DNA of 64,000 bases. It comes from JACVRW01 sp963813495. GTDB lineage: Bacteria; Actinomycetota; Thermoleophilia; Solirubrobacterales; Thermoleophilaceae. The notes beneath the pieces were generated by a model. The model saw only the letters and a list, made by a program, of their open reading frames with translations. It did no database searches and was not told where the DNA came from. The translations under genes were made by a program, and so were the position numbers. Where the stretch lies: positions 1 to 64,000 of the forward strand of contig CAWEZC010000006.1 in the NCBI GenBank assembly GCA_963813495.1, written 5' to 3'. This document shows positions 56,342-64,000 of this stretch, one piece after another; within the stretch, counting starts at the first letter, position 1; every line of letters begins with the position of its first letter.

Positions 56342-56454
56342 TGACGCGCTTCTAAGGCGCTGCGCGGCGGCGAACTGCGACTCTCGTCACAAGGGCCACA
56401 GGAGCTGTGTGCGATCTCACAGGAATAGGTCGCGGCGGCGCCGGTCAGGTAGGC

Positions 56455-58218
56455 ATGACCTCGAACCGCAGCTCCAAGCGCGTTCTCTTCCTGGTGTCGG
56501 CCCACAACAGCCTCAGCCAGCGTGCTTACATCGCGCTCAGCGAGCGCGGCCACCGGGTGGCGGTCGAGGTGGTCGACTCCGCGCCTGGGATGGAGGCGGC
56601 CGTGATGCGACACCGGCCCGAGCTGATCGTCTGCCCGATGCTCAAGAAGATGATTCCCGAGTCGGTCTGGTCCCGTCACCGCTGCCTGGTGCTGCATCCG
56701 GGACCCAGGGGCGACCGGGGGGCCTCCTCGCTCGACTGGGCGATCGAGCTGGGCATGCCCGAGTGGGGCGTGACCGTCCTCGAGGCCAACGACGAAGTGG
56801 ACGGCGGGGACGTCTGGGCCACTCGCGACTTCCCCATGCGCGACGCGGGCAAGAGCAGCCTCTATCGCCACGAGGTGCGGCGTGCCGGCGTCGAGGCGCT
56901 GGTGGAGGCGGTCGACAGGGTTGTCCACGGCGGCGCTGCCCAGGCGCTCGACTACGGCGACCCCCAGATCACCGGCCGGGCACGCCGGTTGATGAGCCAA
57001 GACATCCGTGCCCTCGACTGGTCCTCCGATTCCACCGACACGGTGGTGCGCAAGATCCGGGCCGCGGAGGGCCACCCGGGCGTGCTCGACGTGCTCGCGG
57101 GCACCGAATTCCATCTCTTCGGCGTCCACCGCGAGCAGGCTCTGCGCGGCGCGCCCGGCGCGATCATCGCCCAGCGCCACGGCGCGATCTGCCGCGCCAC
57201 GAGCGACGGCGCGGTCTGGATCACCCACCTCAGGCAACGCGACAGCGCCGGACAGACCTTCTTCAAACTGCCGGCGACCCGCGCGCTCGCGCTCGCGGGC
57301 CACGAGCCGGCCGCTCCCGAGCGACCGGTGGCGCTGCACCGCGACCTTGCCGCCGAGCACACCTACCGCGAGATCTCCTATGAGGAGCACGAGCAGGTCG
57401 GCTACCTGCATTTCGACTTCTACAACGGCGCGATGAGCACCGAACAGTGCCGGCGCCTGCGCCACGCCTATGTGTACGCCCGCTCGCGGTCACAGACCAA
57501 GGTGATCGTGCTGATGGGGGGACACGACTTCTTCTCCAACGGCATCCATCTCAACGTGATCGAGGGCGCCCACGACCCGCCGGCGGAGTCGTGGCGCAAC
57601 CTGCACGCGATCAACGACATCGTCCGCGAGATCGTCCAGACCGGATCGCACTACGTGATCGCCGCCCTCTCCGGCGACGCTGCCGCCGGAGGCGTGCCGT
57701 TCGCGCTCGCGGCCGATCGGGTGGTGGCGCGGGAGGATGTCGTGCTCAACCCCTACTACCGCCACATGGGCGGCCTGTTCGGGTCCGAGTACTGGACCTA
57801 TCTGCTGCCACGACGCGTGGGGACGGAGATGGCTGCCCGGCTGACCGGTCCGCCCTTCACGGCCGTGGGCACGCGACGCGCCGTCGAGATCGGGTTACTC
57901 GACGCTGCGTTCGGCTCCACCGCCGAGAGCTTCAGGGCGCGGACACGCACGATGGCACAGCGCCTGGCGCGCGATCCGGGCCTGGCCCGACGGCTGGAGG
58001 GCAAACGCCTCCGCCGTGCCCGCGACGAGCGGCTGAAGCCGCTGGAGTCGTACCGGGCGGAGGAGATGATCCGTGCGCACGACTGCTTCTTCGGCCCCGA
58101 CCGCAGCTACCACGAGGCGCGCCGGCGCTTCACCCACAAGCTCGGAGCCGTCTGTGCGGTCGCGCCGGCGGCGCCGGCGGCGCCCGCCGCGCAGCCCGCG
58201 CGTCTGCAGGCGGCCTGA
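56455..58218 (+). CDS. hypX: HypX/HoxX-like formyltransferase-crotonase fusion
   Basis: 587 aa. The N-terminal half (about 1-270) is a formyltransferase-like domain: 'RVLFLVSAHNSLSQRAYIALSERGHRVAV', 'LVLHPGPRGDRGASSLDWAIELGMPEWGVTVLEANDEVDGGDVWATRDF'. The C-terminal half (about 290-560) is crotonase-like: 'GYLHFDFYNGAMSTEQCRRLRHAYVYARSRSQTKVIVLMGGHDFFSNGIHLNVIEGA', 'AALSGDAAAGGVPFALAADRVVAREDVVLNPYYRHMGGLFGSEYWTYLLPRRVG'. In O2-tolerant [NiFe]-hydrogenase systems HypX makes the CO ligand from formyl-tetrahydrofolate. No other hydrogenase gene is in this window. AGGTAGG precedes the ATG at 56455. Confidence 0.9.
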   Translation: MTSNRSSKRVLFLVSAHNSLSQRAYIALSERGHRVAVEVVDSAPGMEAAVMRHRPELIVCPMLKKMIPESVWSRHRCLVLHPGPRGDRGASSLDWAIELGMPEWGVTVLEANDEVDGGDVWATRDFPMRDAGKSSLYRHEVRRAGVEALVEAVDRVVHGGAAQALDYGDPQITGRARRLMSQDIRALDWSSDSTDTVVRKIRAAEGHPGVLDVLAGTEFHLFGVHREQALRGAPGAIIAQRHGAICRATSDGAVWITHLRQRDSAGQTFFKLPATRALALAGHEPAAPERPVALHRDLAAEHTYREISYEEHEQVGYLHFDFYNGAMSTEQCRRLRHAYVYARSRSQTKVIVLMGGHDFFSNGIHLNVIEGAHDPPAESWRNLHAINDIVREIVQTGSHYVIAALSGDAAAGGVPFALAADRVVAREDVVLNPYYRHMGGLFGSEYWTYLLPRRVGTEMAARLTGPPFTAVGTRRAVEIGLLDAAFGSTAESFRARTRTMAQRLARDPGLARRLEGKRLRRARDERLKPLESYRAEEMIRAHDCFFGPDRSYHEARRRFTHKLGAVCAVAPAAPAAPAAQPARLQAA

Positions 58219-58222
58219 GACC

Positions 58223-59047
58223 GTGCCGATCCTTCCCGTCACCCAGCAGTCCTGGCTGTTCAGCCCGCCGCTCGACATGCCGATGCAGCTGCGGCTGGAG
58301 AACGGCCGCTTCGATTCCTTGAGGCCGCGGCCGCTCCCGGGCGCGCCCCCGTGCGTCGGCAACAACGTCATCGACGCCGATGACCCGCGCAACCCGACCG
58401 AAGAGGACGTCCACTTCGCCAACGGTCTGCACCATGCTGTCGACCTCGCGTCGGTCGCCGGCAACTGTGTCTATGCGGCCTCGCGCGGTCGCGTCATCGA
58501 GGTGGAGACCAACCCTGCGCAGACGCGCGGCAACGTCACGATCGACCACCATCCCCGCGGGCGGGGCTTCGTCACGAAGTACCTCCACATCACCGGCATC
58601 CAGGTCGGCGAAGGCGACTTCGTCAACGAGGGCGAGCCGTTCGCCGAGGTTTCCGCGCTGCCGGAGAACCCCACGCTCCACTTCGAGCTCTCGGCGGTGA
58701 TCGATCGCAACGATGGCCTGCCGGGCCCCACCGACATGGCGCCCCTGGATCCCACGCGGGCGCTCTACGCCTGGGAGCAGCGCCTCCAGCCGGACGAGCC
58801 GCTGCCGGGGACCCCCGTTCCGCTCGCCGTCGGCATCACCCGGATAAGCACCTTTCCCTTCTTCTTCGCCCGCTTCGAAGGTGAGATCAGCCTCCACGTG
58901 CCGATGTACGAGCCCATGAGCGAAGAGGAGCGCCTGACGGTCGAGCTGCTGCGCGATGCGCACCGGCGTCGTGCCGGCGTGACGGCCTCCCTGCGCCACT
59001 CGGCCTTCTGGGGCCTCGACGTGGCCACGCGGGTCGAGCTGGCCTAG
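58223..59047 (+). CDS. M23-peptidase-fold (LytM-like) protein
   Basis: 274 aa. 'VHFANGLHHAVDLASVAGNCVYAASRGRVIEVETN' carries the H-x3-D zinc ligands of M23 peptidases, with a changed spacing. 'GRGFVTKYLHITGIQVGEGDFVNEGEPFAEVSALPENPTLHFELSAV' supplies the HxHFE-like motif as LHFEL. There is no signal peptide, so a cell-wall role is unclear. The C-terminal 90 residues are extra. GTG start 4 nt after hypX, apparently one operon. Confidence 0.8.
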   Translation: MPILPVTQQSWLFSPPLDMPMQLRLENGRFDSLRPRPLPGAPPCVGNNVIDADDPRNPTEEDVHFANGLHHAVDLASVAGNCVYAASRGRVIEVETNPAQTRGNVTIDHHPRGRGFVTKYLHITGIQVGEGDFVNEGEPFAEVSALPENPTLHFELSAVIDRNDGLPGPTDMAPLDPTRALYAWEQRLQPDEPLPGTPVPLAVGITRISTFPFFFARFEGEISLHVPMYEPMSEEERLTVELLRDAHRRRAGVTASLRHSAFWGLDVATRVELA

Positions 59048-59107
59048 CGTGAGGCTCGCTCACTGCCTGCTCAGCGTGGGTCGGCGGCTCGTGGCGGCGC
59101 CAGCCCA

Positions 59108-59314
59108 CTAGGCCGCGTTGCGCAGTTGCACGTGCGGGGTGCGCAGAGGGAGCAGGGCGATCGTGGCCACGCTCGCCTCGCAGAAGGCCAGAGGGACGAG
59201 CGTGCACCCGCAGCCGTCACAGAGCATGTCCTCGAACTCGTCCGCCTCGCCCCAGCCCTCGAATTCCTCAGCGCAGGCGTCGTCGGTGCAGATCAGGGTC
59301 GCGTACAACATCAC
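59108..59314 (-). CDS. 68-aa cysteine-rich (zinc-ribbon-like) protein
   Basis: 'LYATLICTDDACAEEFEGWGEADEFEDMLCDGCGCTLVPLAF' contains CxxxxC and CxxCxC, enough for one zinc site (zinc-ribbon or FYDLN-like). The rest is short and hydrophobic. The ATG pair at 59309-59314 is suitable. Convergent with the M23-like gene. Function unknown. Confidence 0.7.
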   Translation of the reverse strand: MMLYATLICTDDACAEEFEGWGEADEFEDMLCDGCGCTLVPLAFCEASVATIALLPLRTPHVQLRNAA

Positions 59315-59371
59315 CCATCCATGCTCAGAAGAGGCTCGGACGGAACGGTCGGATTCGCCCGGCTGCCGCTG

Positions 59372-59623
59372 CTAAGGGGTTTCCGAGGCGGGCACGATCA
59401 GCCGGATGTGGCGGCGACCGAGCATCAGCACGGGCGCCTTCCAGTCTCGCCCTGAGCCGTCGAGCGCCACCAACTCGGCGTCGAGGATGGTGAAGAACTC
59501 TTGGTCGCGGCGGTTCACGTGGTCGGACACCCGGCTGCGGTAGCCCTCCTGGGGCAGGGTCATCCTGCCCTCGACCCGATACCGATCTGTCTCGACCACG
59601 ACCTTTTCCTGGCGATTCTCCAC
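59372..59623 (-). CDS. 83-aa hypothetical protein
   Basis: Alternating basic and hydrophobic residues ('KVVVETDRYRVEGRMTLPQEGYRSRVSDHVNRRDQEFFTILDAELVALDGSGRDWKAPVLMLGRRHIRLIVPASE') suggest a small beta-rich protein. Similar short actinobacterial hypotheticals exist to my memory. The GTG at 59623 is the sensible start; the longer frame overlaps the divergent GntR gene. Confidence 0.65.
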   Translation of the reverse strand: MENRQEKVVVETDRYRVEGRMTLPQEGYRSRVSDHVNRRDQEFFTILDAELVALDGSGRDWKAPVLMLGRRHIRLIVPASETP

Positions 59624-59684
59624 GGCGCAGCAATCTACACGTGCCTGGTGCGCCAATGGGACGGCCCGTGTACCTTTGCTCAGG

Positions 59685-60431
59685 ATGGAACCGGCGATCA
59701 CCTCGGACCGAGGGTCGGCGCTGGAGGCCGTGTTCAAGCCCGTCCAGCCACCGACTACCTTCGAAGAGACCGTCGAGCGGCTCGGCACCGCGATCCGGCT
59801 CGGCCTGCTGCCGCCGGGCACGCGGCTTCCCTCCGAGCGCGACCTGGCCGATCAGCTGCGCATCTCGCGCTCCACTCTGCGTCAGGCGCTCACCACGCTC
59901 GTGCAGAGCGGTCATCTCGTCTCGCTGCGTGGCCGCGCCGGCGGGACCTTCGTGGTCGACACCCCGCCGCTCGGCCAGACCGGGGTCGGGGTCGAGCTGG
60001 GCGAAGGTGTGCGGGCGGTGCTCGACTACCGGGTCGCCGTGGAGACGGGAGCCACCGTCCTCGCCGCCGAGCGCGCCGGGCCCGGCGACCTCGATCACCT
60101 CGACGAGTTGACCGAGCGGATGAGCGAGACCACCGGCCCCTTCGACGAGTACCGCCGCGCCGACGTCCGCTTTCACATCGGCCTGGCCGAGGCCTCCCAC
60201 TCTCCGCGGCTGGTCACGGCGATGACCGAGGTCCAGGGCCAGATGAGCGACTTGATCTTCCACATCCCCCACCCCGACGAGGTGCTCAGCAGCTCCAACG
60301 ACCAGCACCGGCGCCTGGTCGAGCTCCTGCGCAAGCGGGACACCGGCCGCGCCGTGAGCCTGATGCGCGAGCACATGGAGGGAACCGAGCACATACTCGC
60401 CGGGCTGATGCCCGAGGCGCCAGCCGACTAG
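59685..60431 (+). CDS. FadR/GntR-family transcriptional regulator
   Basis: 248 aa. The N-terminal winged helix ('TFEETVERLGTAIRLGLLPPGTRLPSERDLADQLRISRSTLRQALTTLVQSGHLVSLRGRAGGTFV') is GntR-type. The C-terminal FCD domain has metal-ligand residues in 'DVRFHIGLAEAS', 'NDQHRRLVELLRKRD' and 'REHMEGTEH', implying a carboxylate effector. ATG at 59685 (a TTG 9 nt earlier is also possible). Regulates a nearby catabolic gene, perhaps the dehydrogenase at the right edge; this is an inference. Confidence 0.9.
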   Translation: MEPAITSDRGSALEAVFKPVQPPTTFEETVERLGTAIRLGLLPPGTRLPSERDLADQLRISRSTLRQALTTLVQSGHLVSLRGRAGGTFVVDTPPLGQTGVGVELGEGVRAVLDYRVAVETGATVLAAERAGPGDLDHLDELTERMSETTGPFDEYRRADVRFHIGLAEASHSPRLVTAMTEVQGQMSDLIFHIPHPDEVLSSSNDQHRRLVELLRKRDTGRAVSLMREHMEGTEHILAGLMPEAPAD

Positions 60432-60449
60432 GACGGTTCGGGGCCGCGC

Positions 60450-62414
60450 TCAGCCGGCGGATTCGAGCGCGCGCCGGATCGCCGCCTCGCGGCGATCGAC
60501 CTGATCGGCGGCGGCCGCCCAGGCCGGCCGCTGTCCGCGCTGTGCCGCTCGCGCCATGCGCCGGTATGAGGTGGAGGCCGCTGCCAGCCGGTCCACGAGG
60601 CGCCCGGGAGCCAGGCTCCTGGAGGCCTGCTCGTACAGGCGCGCGAGCTCGAGCGCCACGGCGGCCTGGCCCGCGCGCCGCTCAGCGGCGGCGAGGCGAT
60701 CGCGCAGGCTTGCGCGCCTGGCTGCGAGGCGCCCGACGTCGTTCTCCAGCTTCCGGCGTTCGGCGGCGAGCTTGGTGACCGGAATCGAGCGCGCCTGCGC
60801 GGGCACGACCGTGCCGGCGATGTTCTCGCAATCGGCCAGGAGCGGAGCGGCCTGGCCGCTGGGACCGAAGCAGGTGAGTACGAGCGCGCCGGCATCGGTG
60901 GGAATCGTGTAGCGCGTGGCCGCCAGCCCGCCGTCGAGCTGGACTCCGCTTTCGCGCCAGGCCTCGACGCTCCCGAGCTGCACTGCCCGAGCGTCGGCCC
61001 CGACCGCGGCGGAGGTGTCGCTGCGCACGGCGAGGCCGGCGTCGTTGCGGCCGTCGGGGGCCACGAGCAGGTCGGCGCCCTCGAGCGACGCCGGTGCGGC
61101 TCCGGCGGCGGCCCGCTCCCAGCCGGCCGGCAGCTCAAGCCGAGTTCCCTCGGCCCTGAGCTGCGACGGGCCCTGCGGCTCTTCGCTGCCCGAGGAACCG
61201 AGCAGGAAGCCCCCGGCCGCGCACAGGGCGAGCACGGCGCCCGCGCCCGCGAACAGAGCAAATCGGCTGGTGCGCCGCTCGGGTGCGGCGACGGCGCGCG
61301 CAGCGGCCGGACGTGGCGCCGGGCCTGGCGATCGCCGCGCTCGGCGGACACCGTCTCCCATGGCCGGTGATCCGGCGCCGGGGCGCCGCCCGCTCTTCGC
61401 CGGTGCCGGCGCCGGCCCCGGCCGAACGTTGGAGCGGCCGCCGAACTTGTGTATGCCAGCGGCGCCGGGTGCAGCCGGGGGGCTGGCCTCGGCACGCGGC
61501 TTGGGCAGATGGGGGAGGCGGGTACCCGGCTCGGGCTGGGGAGCCGTGCCCGGGCGCCCCGAGCGCAGCCGGGGTAGGGCCGCGCCGGCTCGGCCGGACG
61601 GCCCGGCGGAGGAGCGCTGGCGATGCACCGCCTTCATCGCGGCATCGAGCACGGCGCCGGTGGTAAGGAAGCGCTCGCCCGGGTCGGTGGCCATGGCCCG
61701 GGCGATCACCTCGTCGACGGCGGGAGGCAGATCGGGGCGTAGCGCGCTCACACGGGAGCGCCCGTCGGGCGCCGTCCCCGTCTGGGCGGCGAACAGCAGG
61801 GCGCCGAACGAGTAAACGGTCGAGCTGAGGTTCGGGGGCGAGCCGGTGAGGACCTCGGGCGCCAGCCAGGGCCGAGCGGGTTCGCCGCCCTTGGGCGCGC
61901 CCAGGGCCTCGCGCGCCAGGCCGACGTCCGCCAGCAGACCGGGCTTGGGTCCCTCGACGAAGACCGAGTCGGGAGTGAGCTCGTAGGCATAGAAGCCATA
62001 GGCGTGAGCCTCGTCGAGCGCAGAGGCCACCCCGCCGAGGGCGATCAGCCACTGCACCATGGGCAGGCCGCCCTCCGATAGGCGGTCGGGCAGCGGCGCC
62101 GCCCGGCCCACTTCGTAGACCATGTAGAGCCGGTCGCCGAAGCGGCCCGCTGCCACGAGAGGCGCGAACTGCTCGTGGTGTGCCTCGGCCCGCCGCTCCA
62201 CGGCGAACTCGAAACGGTCGAAGGCCTCAGGGTCGTCCGGAGCTTCGCTCAGGCACACGCACAGCCCGGAGCCGCCGTGACGGCCCAGCGCCTGCGAGCG
62301 CGCCGGGCCCGAATCCTGCGCGGCGATCGCCCGCTCGACGAACTCGCCTTCGATGCGAGGGTCGCCGAGGAGCGCGGTTTGCGCGCCGAGGCCTCCGCGC
62401 TGGTGCGTGCTCAT
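60450..62414 (-). CDS. Membrane pseudokinase with extracytoplasmic coiled-coil domain
   Basis: 654 aa. Residues about 30-270 have the Hanks-kinase fold: 'APLVAAGRFGDRLYMVYEV' hinge, 'ALDEAHAYGFYAYELTPDSVFVEG' where the catalytic loop HRDxxxxN is replaced, 'GLLADVGLA' instead of DFG, 'ARPWLAPEVLTGSPPNLSSTVYSFGALLFAAQTG' (APE and D region). No VAIK lysine or glycine loop is visible, so it is a pseudokinase. A Pro/Ala linker, one transmembrane helix ('FALFAGAGAVLALCAAGGFLLG', about 385-405), and an outer domain with a long coiled coil follow. Overlaps the upstream proline-rich gene by 4 nt. Confidence 0.85.
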   Translation of the reverse strand: MSTHQRGGLGAQTALLGDPRIEGEFVERAIAAQDSGPARSQALGRHGGSGLCVCLSEAPDDPEAFDRFEFAVERRAEAHHEQFAPLVAAGRFGDRLYMVYEVGRAAPLPDRLSEGGLPMVQWLIALGGVASALDEAHAYGFYAYELTPDSVFVEGPKPGLLADVGLAREALGAPKGGEPARPWLAPEVLTGSPPNLSSTVYSFGALLFAAQTGTAPDGRSRVSALRPDLPPAVDEVIARAMATDPGERFLTTGAVLDAAMKAVHRQRSSAGPSGRAGAALPRLRSGRPGTAPQPEPGTRLPHLPKPRAEASPPAAPGAAGIHKFGGRSNVRPGPAPAPAKSGRRPGAGSPAMGDGVRRARRSPGPAPRPAAARAVAAPERRTSRFALFAGAGAVLALCAAGGFLLGSSGSEEPQGPSQLRAEGTRLELPAGWERAAAGAAPASLEGADLLVAPDGRNDAGLAVRSDTSAAVGADARAVQLGSVEAWRESGVQLDGGLAATRYTIPTDAGALVLTCFGPSGQAAPLLADCENIAGTVVPAQARSIPVTKLAAERRKLENDVGRLAARRASLRDRLAAAERRAGQAAVALELARLYEQASRSLAPGRLVDRLAAASTSYRRMARAAQRGQRPAWAAAADQVDRREAAIRRALESAG

Positions 62415-62821
62415 CCGGAATCGTCGAAGGGAACGGCCGGCGGGGCAGGCTCAGGGGCGGGCTGCGCAGGCGCAACCGGCGCCGGAACCGGGTCGGGCGC
62501 AACCGGCGTGACCTCGACGGGGGTGGGCTCGGCGGGGGCGGGCTCTTCCGCGGGAGCCGCCGGAGGCTCGGGTGTGACCACCGGGACGGGCGCAGAGCTC
62601 GGTGCCGGGCGCGCCAGCGCCGGCAGGGCCCGGGCGCCACCGAGACGTAGCGGCTCGGACGAGCCGGAGGCCGGCACCTCGAGCGCTCGGACCGTTGAGG
62701 GAACCGCGGCCGGCTCGGCCTCACTCCCGCCCGCGGATGCCACCGCGTAGGCACCCCCGAAGGCGGCGGCGCAGGCCGCGCCGAGCGCGAGACCTGAGCG
62801 GCGGTTCAGAGCGGCGGACAT
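62411..62821 (-). CDS. Proline-rich secreted or anchored protein
   Basis: 136 aa. An N-terminal hydrophobic segment ('GLALGAACAAAFGGAYAVASA') acts as signal or anchor. Residues 60-136 are Pro/Ala/Glu-rich with repeated 'PAP' and 'APxPVPAPVAPAQPAPEP' stretches, typical of a flexible cell-wall-spanning linker. Its stop overlaps the pseudokinase start, so the two are probably one operon. The ATG at 62821 is the only start that fits. Confidence 0.68.
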   Translation of the reverse strand: MSAALNRRSGLALGAACAAAFGGAYAVASAGGSEAEPAAVPSTVRALEVPASGSSEPLRLGGARALPALARPAPSSAPVPVVTPEPPAAPAEEPAPAEPTPVEVTPVAPDPVPAPVAPAQPAPEPAPPAVPFDDSG

Positions 62822-62833
62822 CGTCGAACAACG

Positions 62834-62887
62834 ATAGCCGCGGTTGGGCTCTTGCGCTCGCCCTGGGCCGAGCCCTTCAACGGCTAT
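62834..62887 (-). terminator. Imperfect long hairpin after the GcvT-domain gene
   Basis: GGGCTC pairs with GAGCCC around an 18-nt loop. Outside it GTTG pairs with CAAC and ATAGCC with GGCTAT, with small bulges between. The hairpin overlaps the stop codon (62884-62886) of the minus-strand dehydrogenase gene and precedes the start of the proline-rich gene at 62821, so it probably ends the upstream transcript. Confidence 0.5.
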
Positions 62888-64000
62888 GCCCGGATACGTT
62901 CTCCGGCGCTGTCGTAGAGCGGCTCGCTGACGATCTCGCCCGGGACCCAGCGCCCGAAGATCTCCACCTCGACGGCCGTGCCCGGCGAGGCCTGCTCGGG
63001 CGGCAGGTATGCGTAAGCGATCGAGCTCCGGACGCTGTACCCGTAGCCGCCCGTCGTGACTCGCCCGGCGATCTGTCCTCCGACCCGCACGGGCTCGTTG
63101 CCGAGCGCCACCGAGAGCGGATCCTCGAGCGTGAGGCAGCAGAGGCTCGCTCGCGGCCCTCGTTCGCGCGCCCGGGCGAGGCTCTCGCGCCCGATGAAGC
63201 CGCCCGGCTTGTCGAGCTTGACGCAGAAGCCGACCCCGCCCTCGTACGGAGTCTCGTCGGGCGTGATGTCCGCGCCCCACACCCGGTAGCCCTTCTCGAG
63301 CCGCAGCGAGTCGATCGCGCGGTAGCCGGCCGCGACCATGCCGTGCGGGCGGCCCGCCTCCCAGAGCGTGCGCCACAGGCCCAGGCCGTACTCGGCGGGG
63401 CAGTACAGCTCCCAGCCGAGCTCGCCCACGTAGGTCACGCGCAGGGCGCGCACCGGGGTGTCGCCCACCGTGATGTCGCGCAGGCTCATATAGGGGAAGT
63501 CCCCGGTGGCGAGCGACTGTGGGCTGAGCGCCGCGAGCACCTCCCTGGCGAGCGGGCCCCAGATGCCGAAGCAGGCCCAGGCCGAGGTCACGTCGTTGAC
63601 CTGCACCGAGCCGTCGTCGGGCAGGTGGCGGCGGATCCACTCGCGATCGTGGTTGCCGAAGGCGGTTCCCGTGACGATGCCGAAGCGGTCCTCCTCGAGG
63701 CGCGCGACGGTGAAGTCGCACTCGATCCCACCGCGGGTGTTGAGCATCTGGGTGTAGGTGATCCGGCCCACGTCGCGCGCCACCTCGTTGTCGCACAGCC
63801 GCTCGACCAGCGCGGGCGCCCCGGGACCGCTGATCTCGAGCTTGGAGAACGAGCTCTCGTCGAACAGCGCCACCGCCTCCCGGCAGGCGCGGTGCTCGGC
63901 GCCGATGGCGGGCGACCAGTGGCGGCCGGCCCAGCCGCGCGGCCGCAGCGACTCGTCGCCGACCGCCGCGTTCGACTCGTACCAGTTGACCCGCTCCCAG
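62884..64000 (-). CDS. GcvT-domain FAD dehydrogenase (dimethylglycine/sarcosine dehydrogenase-like), 3' part
   Basis: The open frame continues past the right edge of the window. The bases from 63874 to 64000 read 'ERVNWYESNAAVGDESLRPRGW' and 'AGRHWSPAIGAEHRACREAVALFD', the junction between FAD and folate domains in dimethylglycine/sarcosine dehydrogenases. The remaining 330 residues are a GcvT-like tetrahydrofolate-binding domain ('WACFGIWGPLAREVLAALSPQSL', 'RVTYVGELGWELYCPAEYGLGLW', 'GYRAIDSLRLEKGYRVWGADITPDETPYEGGVGFCVKLDK'). It demethylates N-methyl compounds, passing one-carbon units to folate. A GTG at 63873 is an internal codon. Confidence 0.88.
   Translation of the reverse strand, partial: WERVNWYESNAAVGDESLRPRGWAGRHWSPAIGAEHRACREAVALFDESSFSKLEISGPGAPALVERLCDNEVARDVGRITYTQMLNTRGGIECDFTVARLEEDRFGIVTGTAFGNHDREWIRRHLPDDGSVQVNDVTSAWACFGIWGPLAREVLAALSPQSLATGDFPYMSLRDITVGDTPVRALRVTYVGELGWELYCPAEYGLGLWRTLWEAGRPHGMVAAGYRAIDSLRLEKGYRVWGADITPDETPYEGGVGFCVKLDKPGGFIGRESLARARERGPRASLCCLTLEDPLSVALGNEPVRVGGQIAGRVTTGGYGYSVRSSIAYAYLPPEQASPGTAVEVEIFGRWVPGEIVSEPLYDSAGERIRA

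Noticed and set aside
1..64000. CRISPR arrays, transposases and rRNA
   Set aside because: No regularly spaced repeats, DDE/HUH transposase motifs or rRNA-like sequence were seen anywhere in the window.

Overview
High-GC bacterial chromosome segment (roughly 70% G+C by eye). Gene content suggests an actinobacterium, possibly Thermoleophilia (Solirubrobacterales/Gaiellales-like). The reasons are an RsbR-S-T stressosome-type operon with a PP2C phosphatase, AfsR/SARP regulators, many VOC and SRPBCC proteins, GTG/TTG starts, leaderless-looking promoters, and a tRNA-Ser without an encoded CCA. This placement is an inference from gene content, not a database match.

Layout. (1) 1-8884 looks like the right end of an old integrated element. 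It holds gene remnants (a tyrosine-recombinase N-terminus and a membrane-protein C-terminus), a two-copy 24-bp repeat with a dyad, a MFS exporter fused to a MarR-like regulator, an esterase behind a coupled 32-aa ORF, a replication-relaxation protein, and finally the 3' half of a tRNA-Ser(CGA) beginning at the anticodon loop (a probable att site). (2) 8.9-13.5 kb: FmdE-like protein, class III aminotransferase, ACT protein, a self-regulated ArsR+SRPBCC cassette, glycosyltransferase. (3) 13.5-20.6 kb: signalling block with a degenerate HD-GYP/GGDEF protein convergent to a compact RsbR-RsbS-RsbT-PP2C-GAF operon, then a TetR gene divergent from coiled-coil genes. (4) 20.6-34.8 kb: small enzymes and several decayed genes (sugar-porter tail, frameshifted DUF1772), an ECF sigma factor with SnoaL domain, Ogt, AlkZ-like glycosylase, an amine-oxidase-like flavoprotein, lrp divergent from phenylalanine hydroxylase, and a glycerol-3-phosphate-dehydrogenase-like FAD pair. 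(5) 34.8-44.7 kb: tRNA-Ser(GGA), MMPL transporter, divergent LuxR-type hydrolase/regulator and a 1028-aa SARP-AAA regulator, then methyltransferase-OsmC-acyl-CoA-dehydrogenase-like-flavin reductase. The MMPL gene and the methyltransferase operon share an 11-bp-periodic GGAAGG direct repeat 22-23 bp upstream of their start codons. This is the best candidate here for an undescribed regulon. (6) 44.7-53.8 kb: DUF427, GIY-YIG, VOC, second ArsR+SRPBCC cassette, CorA, ECF sigma/anti-sigma pair, cupin and VOC proteins. (7) 53.8-64 kb: a tight minus-strand operon (AdoMet-decarboxylase remnant, PQ-loop-like membrane protein, V8-like protease, LigD-type 3'-phosphoesterase), an orphan HypX, an M23-like protein, a FadR-type regulator, a membrane pseudokinase, and the 3' part of a GcvT-domain FAD dehydrogenase running off the right edge.

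Functional links inferred from sequence: two ArsR cassettes with palindromes inside leaderless promoters; GGTCA/TGACC dyads between lrp and phhA; a dyad at the promoter of the exporter-MarR fusion; and the shared GGAAGG repeat linking the SARP/LuxR region to a transporter and a likely two-component flavin monooxygenase operon. No CRISPR array, transposase or rRNA was seen.
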